Shown here: one piece after another, positions 34,263 through 42,744 of the stretch
Numbering within the stretch: position 1 is the first letter of the stretch
Layout of the letters: the number at the start of each line of letters is the position of its first letter
NCBI GenBank assembly: GCA_020850355.1
Contig: JADZEX010000029.1
Location: forward strand, 1-64,000
Direction of reading: 5' to 3'
Length of the DNA stretch: 64,000 nt
From: Fimbriimonadaceae bacterium
GTDB lineage: Bacteria; Armatimonadota; UBA10988
Notes under the pieces: model-generated
The model's input: the letters and a program-made list of their open reading frames with translations, nothing else
The model's database searches: none
Told to the model about the DNA's origin: nothing
Position numbers and translations under genes: made by a program

Positions 34263-35846
34263 ATGGAACGGGCGCGTCTGCTGGTGGTGGACGACGAGCC
34301 AGTCTGCCGCGAGGAGTGCGCCGAGGAGCTGCGGAGCAGCTACGAGCTGTGCCTCAGCGCCGACCCCCACACGGCGATTGAGCTGGCTGCGGCGCGCCAC
34401 GCGGCCGGGCAGGGGTTCGACCTGGCGGTGCTCGACTACACGATGGGCCCGCCCGACGGTTTCGAGACCTTCCGACGCCTGCGCGCCGCGACTCCCGATC
34501 TGGCTGGTCTGCTGTGCAGTGGGCACACCTCGCTGGTGGTCGCGGTGCAGGCGTTGAACCTCGGGTTCTCGCAAGTCCTGGCCAAGCCCTGGGAGCGCGG
34601 GGAGCTCAAGCGGGCCGTCGAGGCCGCCCTGGTGGAGCGCCAGACGCGCCTCGAAAACGCCCGGCTGAAAGCGCTGACCAGGCTCTGGAAGTCACTCGGC
34701 GGGTTGGCCGAGCTGCGCACTGCCGAGGAGCTGTGGCACGCCTCCCTGGACATCGCCGTGGCCGAGACCGCGGCGGACCGGGCCAGTCTGATGCTGCTCG
34801 ATCCGAGCAGTGCCGTGCTGCAGGTCGTCGCCGCCCGCGGTGAGGGCTGCGAGACCGCGGTCGGGGAGGCCAAGACGGTTGGCGAGCCGGTCAGCGGCTG
34901 GGTCTGCCGGCACGGCGTGGCGCTGGAGCTGGGGCCCAGCAAGCCGCTGCCGCAAGCGGTCCGGCAGGCGCTGCGGCACCCCGAGCTGGGCGCCGCGATG
35001 AGCCTGCCGGTGGCCGCCGCCGGGCAGGTCCTGGGAGTGCTCAACCTGGCCCGGCTGTCGGGCCGGACCGGTTTCCAGCCCGGCGACCTGGAGCTCGCGG
35101 CGACCGTCGCCGGGGCCCTGGCGATGGGCCTGCAGCGGCTCGACCTGCTGCGGCAGCAGGCGCACCGCGAGCGGATCGCCACGGTCGGGCGGCTGACCAG
35201 CACAATCATCCACGACCTCCGCGGGCCGGTCACGATTCTGGGCGGGGCGGCCGAACTGCTGCTGGAGACCAACCCCACCGCCGGGCCGCAGTTGCAGGTG
35301 ATCACCGAGGAGGTCGGCGAGCTGGAGCGAATGTGTCGCCAACTGCTCAGCTTCGCCCGCGACCCGGCCGATGGGGAACCCGAGATCTGGTCGCCGGCGG
35401 AGGTACTGGCCGCCCTGGCCGACGACGTGCCGACCCTGGCGCGGCGCGGGATCGCGGTGACCGTGGCGGCCGACGTGCCGGCCCGGCTGACCGGCGTGCC
35501 GCCCCAGCTCCGGCGCGCGCTGGGCGACCTGCTGGAGTCTGCGGCGGAAGTGGCCACGCCGCTGACCACGCTGGCCTGGGACGTGCGCCCCAGCGGGCAC
35601 GGCGTGGAGCTGGTGCTGCGCGGTGACGCCGCGGCGGCACGACAATGGTGGCAGTCGCTCGACCAGCCGAGCAGCGTCGCCAACGCCGGCGGCGGTCTGC
35701 CGCTGGCGATTCTGCAGTACCTCGCCGAACAGCACGGCGGCAGCCTGCAGGTCGAGACGCCGGTCGGCGGCTTTGCGATTCGGTTCCGGCTGCCCTGCGG
35801 GCTGGTCGGGGAATCGGCTCTGGCGTCGGCGGGCCACTTGGCGTAG
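34263..35846 (+). CDS. REC-GAF-histidine-kinase-like protein with degenerate ATPase domain
   Basis: A 527-aa cytoplasmic signalling protein. The N-terminal receiver has Asp10/Asp11, Asp58 (VLDYTMGP) and Lys108 (LAKPWE), so it can be phosphorylated. A GAF-like domain spans about 150-300. A dimerisation helix follows with the phospho-acceptor His317 in IIHDLRGP. The C-terminal domain keeps a G2-like NAGGGLPLAILQYLAEQHGG but the N-box reads GDLLESA (usually NLLxNA) and a DxGxG G1 box is missing. It may therefore be a poor ATPase, acting as a phosphotransfer or scaffold protein. ATG 34263 follows AAAGGGA. It probably shares the fliS transcript. Confidence 0.8.
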   Translation: MERARLLVVDDEPVCREECAEELRSSYELCLSADPHTAIELAAARHAAGQGFDLAVLDYTMGPPDGFETFRRLRAATPDLAGLLCSGHTSLVVAVQALNLGFSQVLAKPWERGELKRAVEAALVERQTRLENARLKALTRLWKSLGGLAELRTAEELWHASLDIAVAETAADRASLMLLDPSSAVLQVVAARGEGCETAVGEAKTVGEPVSGWVCRHGVALELGPSKPLPQAVRQALRHPELGAAMSLPVAAAGQVLGVLNLARLSGRTGFQPGDLELAATVAGALAMGLQRLDLLRQQAHRERIATVGRLTSTIIHDLRGPVTILGGAAELLLETNPTAGPQLQVITEEVGELERMCRQLLSFARDPADGEPEIWSPAEVLAALADDVPTLARRGIAVTVAADVPARLTGVPPQLRRALGDLLESAAEVATPLTTLAWDVRPSGHGVELVLRGDAAAARQWWQSLDQPSSVANAGGGLPLAILQYLAEQHGGSLQVETPVGGFAIRFRLPCGLVGESALASAGHLA

Positions 35847-35949
35847 GATACAGCAGCAAGCGGCGGGACCGGGCCAGGGCCCCGCGGCGGTCGGCGCGGC
35901 AGGGCGGGTAGATGGAGGCGGTAGTGGCGTCACGGCAGGTCGCGCGACC

Positions 35950-36459
35950 ATGAAAACGATTCAGGTAGGGCTGGCGGAGTGCCGCGCCAGCGACAGCCCG
36001 CACGACCAGCTCATGGCGATTGGACTCGGCTCCTGCGTGGCCGTGGCGGTCTACGATCCTTCGACGGGCGTTGGCGGCCTGGCGCACGTCATGTTGCCGG
36101 CCGGGCAGGCCAGCGACGACAAGCCCGCCAAGTTCGCCACCTCGGCGATTCCGGCGCTCTTGGCGCAAGTCGGCGAACTGGGCGCCGACCCGGCCGAGCT
36201 GCTGTGCGGCATCTTCGGCGGCGCGACGCTGCTGAGCACCGGCCAGAGCACCCTCTTGCAGATCGGCGACCGCAATGTCACCGCGGTCGTGGCGGCGCTT
36301 GAAAAGGCGGGCCTGAGCCCGCTGATCCGTGAAGTCGGGGGCACCAAGGGCCGCACCATCGGCCTCGCGGTGGGCAGCGGCGAGGTCACGATCAAGATTC
36401 TGGGCCAGGAAGATCGGCGCCTCGGCGAGTTGACGACCCGTCCGGAGGTGTCGCGATGA
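35950..36459 (+). CDS. cheD: Chemoreceptor glutamine deamidase CheD
   Basis: A 169-aa CheD family protein, which deamidates glutamines of chemoreceptors and interacts with CheC. The catalytic Cys lies in IGLGSCVAVAVYD and the His in GLAHVMLP; TKGRTIGLAV is the expected tail. The Thr that completes the triad in Thermotoga CheD, six residues before Cys, appears to be Ala here. The start is ATG 35950; the longer frame 5' of it is a shadow of the upstream gene. CheD overlaps the HDOD gene by four bases. No CheA, CheY, CheC or receptor gene is seen. Confidence 0.88.
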   Translation: MKTIQVGLAECRASDSPHDQLMAIGLGSCVAVAVYDPSTGVGGLAHVMLPAGQASDDKPAKFATSAIPALLAQVGELGADPAELLCGIFGGATLLSTGQSTLLQIGDRNVTAVVAALEKAGLSPLIREVGGTKGRTIGLAVGSGEVTIKILGQEDRRLGELTTRPEVSR

Positions 36460-37301
36460 CCCGCCCCGACCTCGATGCGATGATGGAGTTCGCCGACAAA
36501 CTGCCCTCGCTGCCGACGGCCGTCGTCAAGGCCCTGCAGTTGCTGCGCGAAGAGAACAGCCAAAACGACCAGATCGCCGCCGCGCTGTCGATGGACACGG
36601 CCCTCGTGGGGCAGATGCTGAAGCTCGCCAACTCGCCTTACTACGGCGTCTCGCGGCGCGTCAGCACCGTCCAGCAGGCGATCCTGGTGCTTGGCCGCAA
36701 GGTCGTCCGGTCGCTGGTGGTGGCGGCGGCGGCCGGCGACTTCCTGTCGAAGCCGCAGGCCGGTTACCTGCTCCGCCGCGGCGAGCTGTGGAGCCACTCG
36801 ATGGCAGCCGGGTGCGGCGCCTCGCTGCTCAGCAGCAAGGTCGGCTACCGGCCGCCCGACGAAGCCTTCGTGGCGGGCTTGCTGCACGACATCGGCAAGG
36901 TGGTGCTGTCGGGCTACCTGGCCGAGTGCAGCGACGACCTCGATGCCCGGCTGGCGCTCTCCGATGATGTCCCCTTCGCGACGCTCGAGCGGGAGTTCAC
37001 TGGCATCGACCACGCCACGCTCGGCGGGATGATCATCGAGCACTGGCAACTGCCGCCGCACCTGGCGTCCGCCATTCGCTTCCAGCTCACCCCGCTGGAG
37101 GCCGGCGACGACTGGAAGCTCGCCGCGATTGTCCACGTCGCCAACGCGTTGGCACTGACCATCGGGGTCGGCGTCGGGGTCGACGGGCTGCAGTACGGCC
37201 TGGATGTGCAGGCCGTGGCGCGGCTCGGGCTGACCGACAGCGACCTCGACGAGCTGATCGGGGCGCTGGTCGAGCAGGTGCAAGACCCCGCGATGAAGTG
37301 A
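36456..37301 (+). CDS. HDOD-domain signalling protein
   Basis: A 281-aa HDOD protein. LPSLPTAVVKALQLLR opens the domain, MLKLANSPYYG and VQQAILVLGRKVVRSLV are core motifs, and LLHDIGKVVL retains the HD pair that many HDOD proteins lose. The family acts in signalling and stress control; a few are linked to c-di-GMP. Its ATG overlaps the cheD stop (ATGA), so both are read together. Confidence 0.85.
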   Translation: MTRPDLDAMMEFADKLPSLPTAVVKALQLLREENSQNDQIAAALSMDTALVGQMLKLANSPYYGVSRRVSTVQQAILVLGRKVVRSLVVAAAAGDFLSKPQAGYLLRRGELWSHSMAAGCGASLLSSKVGYRPPDEAFVAGLLHDIGKVVLSGYLAECSDDLDARLALSDDVPFATLEREFTGIDHATLGGMIIEHWQLPPHLASAIRFQLTPLEAGDDWKLAAIVHVANALALTIGVGVGVDGLQYGLDVQAVARLGLTDSDLDELIGALVEQVQDPAMK

Positions 37302-37354
37302 CCGCCGGCCCAGCCAGCGCCAATACGACCGGCGGCCAGCCGGCCGGCGCCGCG

Positions 37355-37384
37355 TTGACAGCGGGCCGGCCGACAGCCTATACT
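37355..37384 (+). promoter_or_regulatory. Strong sigma-70-like promoter for the PilT operon
   Basis: TTGACA (37355-37360), 18 bp, TATACT (37379-37384). The spacer contains GGCCGGCC. The likely start site is near 37391, 22 bp before ATG 37413. Confidence 0.7.
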
Positions 37385-37412
37385 CACGACGTCTCACCCG
37401 ATCGAGGTGTCC

Positions 37413-38174
37413 ATGAGGCTGGACCGTTGGGGGCTCCCAGGCTGGGTTCTGGTGGTCGCGACCGCCGCCGCGCCGCCGCGGCTGGGTCCTGCAGTGACGC
37501 CGGTCACCGGCCCACCCGCTGTGCAGGTGGTGGCCTTTCTGGCGCCCGAGTTCGGGTATCAGACCGCGGTCACCTACGACACGGCGGTCACCCGGCAGGT
37601 GGCCCTGGCCGATCTGACCCGGCTGGCAGCGCTGCTGGAGTACCGCAGCCTGACCGAGCTGCAGCCGACCGAGCCCGGCCGGGAGCAGCCGTTGCCGTTC
37701 CACTTTGAGACCGAGAGCGGCGGTCTGACGGTCGGCCTGCGCCTCAGCGAGCGAGCCTTCAACCGGGCCAAGGGCACCTTCAAGCTGGAGCCGTTCCTGC
37801 TGGCCTACGCGCGCTACCGGCGAGTCGATCTGGATCTGATGGTTGGCCAGTACGGCGACCGCATCTTTGCCTACCGCGGGGTCGGCAACTACGAGAACGC
37901 CGCGGTGCGGCTGCATCATCACGGCGCGGGCGGGCACCACTCGTTCCGGGCCGAGCTGCTGCAGCCTGCCGCCACGAAGTTGGACCTGCCGCCCTACGCG
38001 CCGCCGGAGCTGCCCCTGGAGACGGGTGGCGGCAGCAGGAGGAGCCCCTCCGGTGGCCAAACGGCGGTCTTGGTTGCCCTGGCGGGTTTGGCGGCGGTGA
38101 CCACTTTCGGCGTGGTATTCTACGGGCTGCGGCGCTGGGTCGCCAGCGGCCACCGGAGGAGACGGCCAGGATGA
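37413..38174 (+). CDS. Exported, C-terminally anchored protein of unknown function
   Basis: A 253-aa protein with a likely signal peptide (GWVLVVATAAAPPRLG) and a C-terminal transmembrane segment (TAVLVALAGLAAVTTFGVVFYG) followed by a basic tail (RRRRPG). The middle is beta-rich, without recognised motifs. ATG 37413 follows GAGG by five bases; a GTG six bases earlier is in frame. It overlaps the first pilT-like gene by four bases, so a link with pilus or secretion function in the envelope is possible. Confidence 0.65.
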   Translation: MRLDRWGLPGWVLVVATAAAPPRLGPAVTPVTGPPAVQVVAFLAPEFGYQTAVTYDTAVTRQVALADLTRLAALLEYRSLTELQPTEPGREQPLPFHFETESGGLTVGLRLSERAFNRAKGTFKLEPFLLAYARYRRVDLDLMVGQYGDRIFAYRGVGNYENAAVRLHHHGAGGHHSFRAELLQPAATKLDLPPYAPPELPLETGGGSRRSPSGGQTAVLVALAGLAAVTTFGVVFYGLRRWVASGHRRRRPG

Positions 38175-39250
38175 GGCTGGATGATCTGCTGGTTCGCGGC
38201 TTGGAGGCCCGGGCGTCGGATGTCTTCCTGAAGTACGACACCCCCCCGGCGATGCGGATCCACGGCGACGTGGTGCCGATCGATGGGAGCCTGCCGCGGT
38301 TGCAGCGCGAGGACATCGACCGCTACCTCGGCGAGATCATGCGGCCCGAGCAGATCGCGCGGTTCCACGAGTCCTGGGAGTCCGACCTCTCCTACATGCT
38401 CCCTGGCCGCTGCCGGTTCCGGGTCAATGTCTACAAGCAGCGCGGCACCATCGGGATCGTCTTCCGCGTGATCCCCCTGGAAGTGCCGAAGCTCGAAGAA
38501 CTCGGTCTGCCGCCGGTCTGCCGCCGCATCGCCGCCAACCGCACCGGCTTCATCCTGGTCACCGGCCCGACCGGGTCCGGCAAGTCAACCACCCTGGCCT
38601 CCATCGTCGATCTGATCAACCGCCACCGCAGCGGCCACATCGTGACCATCGAGGACCCCATCGAGTTCATCCATCCCGACCGCAAGTGCATCGTCTCGCA
38701 GCGCGAGGTGGCCGTCGACACGCACGAGTTCCAGGTCGCCCTGCGCTCGGTGCTGCGGCAGGCGCCGGACGTGATCCTGATCGGTGAGATGCGCGACCGG
38801 GAGTCGATCGGCGTGGCGATGCAGGCCGCCGAGACTGGCCACCTGGTGCTCTCGACCCTGCACACCAACTCCGCCTCCGAGACCGTCGAGCGGATCGTCA
38901 ACATGTTTCCGCCCCACGAAAAGCCGCAGATCTGTCTGCGCCTGGGGAACACCCTGAAGGCCGTGATCTCGCAGCAGTTGGTGCCGCTGCGGGCCGGCAA
39001 GGGCCGGGCCCTGGCGTGTGAGGTGATGGTCGTCAACCCGACCATCGCCGGCCACATCGAAGAGGGCAACATCGGCAACATCTACGGGATCATGAAGCAG
39101 TCGGAAGAGCAGTACGGCATGCAGACCATGAACATGTGTCTCGACCGGCTGGTCAAGAACGAGCTGATCGACCCGCGTGAGGCGCTCGCCCGCGCGGGCA
39201 ACCTGGCCGAACTGAAGATGATGCTACGGCGGAGCGAGGAGGACGAGTGA
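38171..39250 (+). CDS. PilT-like retraction ATPase, copy 1
   Basis: A 359-aa secretion ATPase. Walker A GPTGSGKSTTLA, Asp box TIEDPIEFIH, Walker B DVILIGEMRD and His box TGHLVLSTLHTNSASE are present, as in PilT/PilU. It is the most divergent of three adjacent copies, with a distinct C-terminus (EEDE). It starts with ATGA overlap to the previous gene and overlaps the next by one base. PilT powers retraction of type IV pili from the cytoplasmic base. It lacks the N-terminal extension of PilB-type extension ATPases. Confidence 0.9.
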   Translation: MRLDDLLVRGLEARASDVFLKYDTPPAMRIHGDVVPIDGSLPRLQREDIDRYLGEIMRPEQIARFHESWESDLSYMLPGRCRFRVNVYKQRGTIGIVFRVIPLEVPKLEELGLPPVCRRIAANRTGFILVTGPTGSGKSTTLASIVDLINRHRSGHIVTIEDPIEFIHPDRKCIVSQREVAVDTHEFQVALRSVLRQAPDVILIGEMRDRESIGVAMQAAETGHLVLSTLHTNSASETVERIVNMFPPHEKPQICLRLGNTLKAVISQQLVPLRAGKGRALACEVMVVNPTIAGHIEEGNIGNIYGIMKQSEEQYGMQTMNMCLDRLVKNELIDPREALARAGNLAELKMMLRRSEEDE

Positions 39251-40446
39251 TGTCCGCGTTCGACATCGACCTCGGTGGCAGGCGGACCAATGTCGGGGAG
39301 ATCGACTACCCCGTCAGCTTGGATGACCTGCTCCGCGAAATGGCCTCCAAGGGTGGCTCCGACCTGCACATGAAGCACGGTCAGCCGCCGATCTACCGGG
39401 TCCACGGCAAGCTCACCCGACAGACCCAGTACCCCCTCGTGACCGGCGACATCATCCGGGCGATGGGCTTCAAGATCATGCGTCCGGAGACCCGCATCCG
39501 GTACGACGAGAACCTCGAGGTGGACTGTAGCTACCACCTCCACGGGGTCGCGCGCTACCGCGTCAACCTCTTCACGCAGCGTCAGCAGACCGGGCTGGTG
39601 ATGCGGCAGATTCCTGAGAAGATCCCGACCTGCGACGAGATCGGGCTGCCGCCGGTGCTGAAGGACGTGGCGATGTTCCCGCGCGGTCTGGTGTTGGTCA
39701 CCGGGCCGACCGGATCGGGCAAGTCGACCACCCTGGCGGCGATGATCCGCCATGTCAACGAGACCCGCCGGCGGCACATCGTGACCATCGAGGACCCCGT
39801 CGAGTTCATGCACGAGGACATCCGCTGCACCATCGAGCAGCGCGAGCTGGGGATCGACACCCACAGCGTCTCTGATGCCCTCCGCCATGTGCTGCGCCAG
39901 AACCCCGACATCGTGCTGGTCGGTGAGTTGCGCGACCTGGAGACCATCGGCCTCGCCATCACCGTCGCCGAAACGGGCCACTTGGTGTTCGGCACCTTGC
40001 ACACCACCGACGCCTCGCAGACCGTCGACCGCATCATTGACGTCTTCCCGACGGCGCAGCAGTCGCAGGTGCGGATGCAGCTTTCGATCACCCTCGCCTC
40101 GGTCGTCTCGCAGGCGCTGTTGCCCAAGAGGGGCGGCGGGCGGATCGCGGCGTTCGAGGTGCTGGTCGTCGAGAGCGCCACGCGGGCGCTGATCCGCGAG
40201 GCCAAGACCTTCCAGATTCCGACGATGATCCAGGCCGGCGCCGAGCGCGGGATGATCTCGCTCGACCAGTCGCTGCTGCGGCTGGTGGCCGACGGGCAGG
40301 TTACCTACCAGGACGCTGCCCTCAAGAGCAGTGATGCGAAGTCCTTCCAGGAGCGCGCCGAACGGCAGGGGCTGGTGCCGCCTGAGGTGATCGAGGAGCT
40401 GCGCGCGGCCGAGGCCGAGAACCTCGCGGCGATGAAGAAGGAGTAG
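39250..40446 (+). CDS. PilT-like retraction ATPase, copy 2
   Basis: A 398-aa PilT-family ATPase. An N-terminal extension of about 20 residues precedes LDDLLREMASKGGSDLHMKHGQPP. Walker A GPTGSGKSTTLA, EDPVEFMHED, VLVGELRDLETIG and TGHLVFGTLHTTDASQTVDR are typical. ATG 39250 overlaps the first pilT stop by one base (TGATG) with GGAGG in front. It is three bases from the third copy. Confidence 0.92.
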   Translation: MSAFDIDLGGRRTNVGEIDYPVSLDDLLREMASKGGSDLHMKHGQPPIYRVHGKLTRQTQYPLVTGDIIRAMGFKIMRPETRIRYDENLEVDCSYHLHGVARYRVNLFTQRQQTGLVMRQIPEKIPTCDEIGLPPVLKDVAMFPRGLVLVTGPTGSGKSTTLAAMIRHVNETRRRHIVTIEDPVEFMHEDIRCTIEQRELGIDTHSVSDALRHVLRQNPDIVLVGELRDLETIGLAITVAETGHLVFGTLHTTDASQTVDRIIDVFPTAQQSQVRMQLSITLASVVSQALLPKRGGGRIAAFEVLVVESATRALIREAKTFQIPTMIQAGAERGMISLDQSLLRLVADGQVTYQDAALKSSDAKSFQERAERQGLVPPEVIEELRAAEAENLAAMKKE

Positions 40447-40449
40447 GCC

Positions 40450-41583
40450 ATGGCAGCGCCCTACAAGATGTCGGACCTGCTGAAGTACATGGTCAAGGGG
40501 AACTGCTCCGACCTGATCCTGAAGGCCGGTCGTGCCCCGCTGTACCGCTACCTCGGCGATGTGCTGCCGCTGGGCGAGATCCTGCAGCAGAAGGTGCCCA
40601 ACCTCACCGACAATGACATCGTCGAACTCGGCTACTCGATCATGCGGCCGGACCAGATCCAGCGCTTCGAGGAGCGGATGGAGCTGGACGCTTCCTACCA
40701 ACTCCCCGATGTGGCCCGCTTCCGCGTCAACATGTTCCGGCAGCGCGGCATGATGGGCGTCGCCATCCGCTGCATCCCGATCGAGATCCGGACCGTCGAG
40801 CAGGTCGGCGTGCCGGGCGCCATCGTACGACTCTGCGAGCGCCCGCGCGGGATGATCCTGGTGACCGGCCCGACCGGCTCCGGCAAGTCGACCACCCTGG
40901 CCGGGCTGATTCACCACATCAACGAGACCCGCGGCGAGCACATCATCACCATCGAGGACCCCATCGAGTTTGTGCATGAGGACCGGCAGTCGATCCTCAA
41001 CCAGCGCGAGCTTGGGGACGACACGCACAGCTTCGCCAATGCCCTGCGCTCCGCCTTGCGTGAAGACCCGGACGTCGTGCTGATTGGTGAAATGCGCGAC
41101 CTCGAGACGATCGAGCTGGCCATCACCGCGGCGGAAACGGGCCACTTGGTGTTCGGCACATTGCATACCACCGACGCGGTGCAGACCGTCGACCGCATCA
41201 TCGACGTCTTCCCGCCCGACCAGCAGGGCCAGATCCGCTTGCAGGTGGCCTCCTCGCTGCTCGGGGTCTGCTCGCAGACGCTGCTGAAGCGCTCCGACGA
41301 ATCGGCCCGCGTGCCGGCGTTTGAGGTGATGATCTGCACCAACGCCATCCGCGGGCTGATCCGCGAGGCGAAGACCCACCAGATCGAGTCGCTGATTTCG
41401 GTTGGTGCCCGTCACGGGATGCGGACGCTCAACCAGGATCTCAGCCGCCTGGTGGTCAACGGCGTCTGCAACAAGGTCGATGCGGTCGAGAAGAGCCCGT
41501 ACCCCGACGAGTTGGGCCACATGATCGACCAGGAACTGAAAGAGAAGCACGACCGCGAAGCGCTCGCGGCGCGGCGACGCTAG
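40450..41583 (+). CDS. PilT-like retraction ATPase, copy 3
   Basis: A 377-aa PilT-family ATPase, most similar to copy 2 in its ATPase core (TGPTGSGKSTTLAGLIHHIN, EDPIEFVHEDRQS, VLIGEMRDLETIE, TGHLVFGTLHTTDAVQTVDR). The C-terminus ends EALAARRR. The three genes lie end to end and probably share a promoter at 37355. Having three PilT-like proteins suggests specialised motors or mixed hexamers, as with PilT and PilU, where partner ATPases cooperate. No pilus core genes are in the window. Confidence 0.92.
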   Translation: MAAPYKMSDLLKYMVKGNCSDLILKAGRAPLYRYLGDVLPLGEILQQKVPNLTDNDIVELGYSIMRPDQIQRFEERMELDASYQLPDVARFRVNMFRQRGMMGVAIRCIPIEIRTVEQVGVPGAIVRLCERPRGMILVTGPTGSGKSTTLAGLIHHINETRGEHIITIEDPIEFVHEDRQSILNQRELGDDTHSFANALRSALREDPDVVLIGEMRDLETIELAITAAETGHLVFGTLHTTDAVQTVDRIIDVFPPDQQGQIRLQVASSLLGVCSQTLLKRSDESARVPAFEVMICTNAIRGLIREAKTHQIESLISVGARHGMRTLNQDLSRLVVNGVCNKVDAVEKSPYPDELGHMIDQELKEKHDREALAARRR

Positions 41584-41586
41584 ACG

Positions 41587-42744
41587 ATGAGCCTGCCGTA
41601 CCGCTGTTGGGCCGCGATCGACCTCACCGCGCTGCGTCACAACCTGAACGTCTTCCGCGAGCTGGTCGCCCCGAGCTGTCGCGTGGTCGGGGTTGTCAAG
41701 GCCGACGCCTACGGCCACGGTGCGGTGGGCGTGGCACACTGCCTGCGGCGCGAGGCGGTCGAGGTGTTTGGCGTCGCCAGCCTCGAAGAAGCCGCCGAGT
41801 TGCGACAGGCTGGTCTGCCCGGCGCCATCTGGCACCTGGGCGTGCTGTTGCCGGACGAGGCGGCGGCGGCCGTCGAGCTGCGGGTTACCCCCACGTCGCT
41901 GACCTGGCCGTTGCTGGAGGCCCTGGAGGCCGTCGCCCCGGAGGGCTATGCGGTCCACCTCAAGCTCGACACCGGCATGGGTCGCCGCGGCGGTGACACC
42001 GCGGCGGTGCGTGCGCTGTGGGAGGCCATCGCGCGGCGCGGGCTGCTGCGGGTGGGCGGGTTGATGACCCATTTCGCCACGGCCGACTGCGATTTGGACT
42101 ACGCCGCGGCGCAGTTGGCGGAGTTCCAGGTGGCCTGCGCCGAGCTGGCGGTCGCCGGGCTGCACGCGCCGATCGTCCACCTCGCCAGCGGCACCGCGGC
42201 GTTGGCGCTGCCGGGAGCGCAGGGCGACTTCATCCGGCCGGGGCTGGCGCTCTACGGCCTGGGTGGCGACCCGCGGGTGCGGCCGGTGCTGAGCCTCCAC
42301 AGCCGGATCTGCCAGGTGCGCGACCTGCCGGCCGGCCACGAGGTTGGCTACGCCCACGGCTGCCGCCTGACGCGGCCGACGCGGGTTGGGCTGGTGCCGA
42401 TCGGCTACGGCGATGGCTGGAACTGGCGGCTCTCGGCCGGCGCCGAGGCGGTGGTTGCCGGCCGGCGGGTGCCCTATCTCGGGCGGGTCAATATGGACTT
42501 GATCCAGCTCGACCTGAACAGCGTCCCCGGCGCCGACGTTGGATCGCTGGTCACGCTGATCGGTCGCGACGGCGCCGCCGAGGTGACCGCCGCCGAGGTC
42601 GCCGCATGGGCTGGGACGTCGGTCTACAGTGTGCCGACCAGCCTCACCCGGCGGGTCACACGGGTTTTCTGCGAGGCGGGCCGGGCGGTCGCCGCGCGGG
42701 GTTTGGATGGCGCCACGCGCGCCGTCGATGGGAGCAACGGATGA
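41587..42744 (+). CDS. alr: Alanine racemase
   Basis: A 385-aa PLP enzyme that makes D-alanine for peptidoglycan. The Schiff-base lysine is in VVKADAYGHG; the THFATADCD segment, LASGTAALALPGA, FIRPGLALYG, GYAHGCRL, and GYGDG motifs fit the fold, and YLGRVNMDLI corresponds to the family's GRVSMD. The start lies three bases after the third pilT stop, so it is probably read with that operon. The stop overlaps the ATG of the lipoprotein gene by four bases. Confidence 0.92.
   Translation: MSLPYRCWAAIDLTALRHNLNVFRELVAPSCRVVGVVKADAYGHGAVGVAHCLRREAVEVFGVASLEEAAELRQAGLPGAIWHLGVLLPDEAAAAVELRVTPTSLTWPLLEALEAVAPEGYAVHLKLDTGMGRRGGDTAAVRALWEAIARRGLLRVGGLMTHFATADCDLDYAAAQLAEFQVACAELAVAGLHAPIVHLASGTAALALPGAQGDFIRPGLALYGLGGDPRVRPVLSLHSRICQVRDLPAGHEVGYAHGCRLTRPTRVGLVPIGYGDGWNWRLSAGAEAVVAGRRVPYLGRVNMDLIQLDLNSVPGADVGSLVTLIGRDGAAEVTAAEVAAWAGTSVYSVPTSLTRRVTRVFCEAGRAVAARGLDGATRAVDGSNG

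Noticed and set aside
39082-42357. Very long minus-strand open frame (1091 codons) opposite the PilT and alr genes
   Set aside because: It lies antisense to four genes with clear motifs, has no recognisable domain and is the open-frame artefact expected at high GC.
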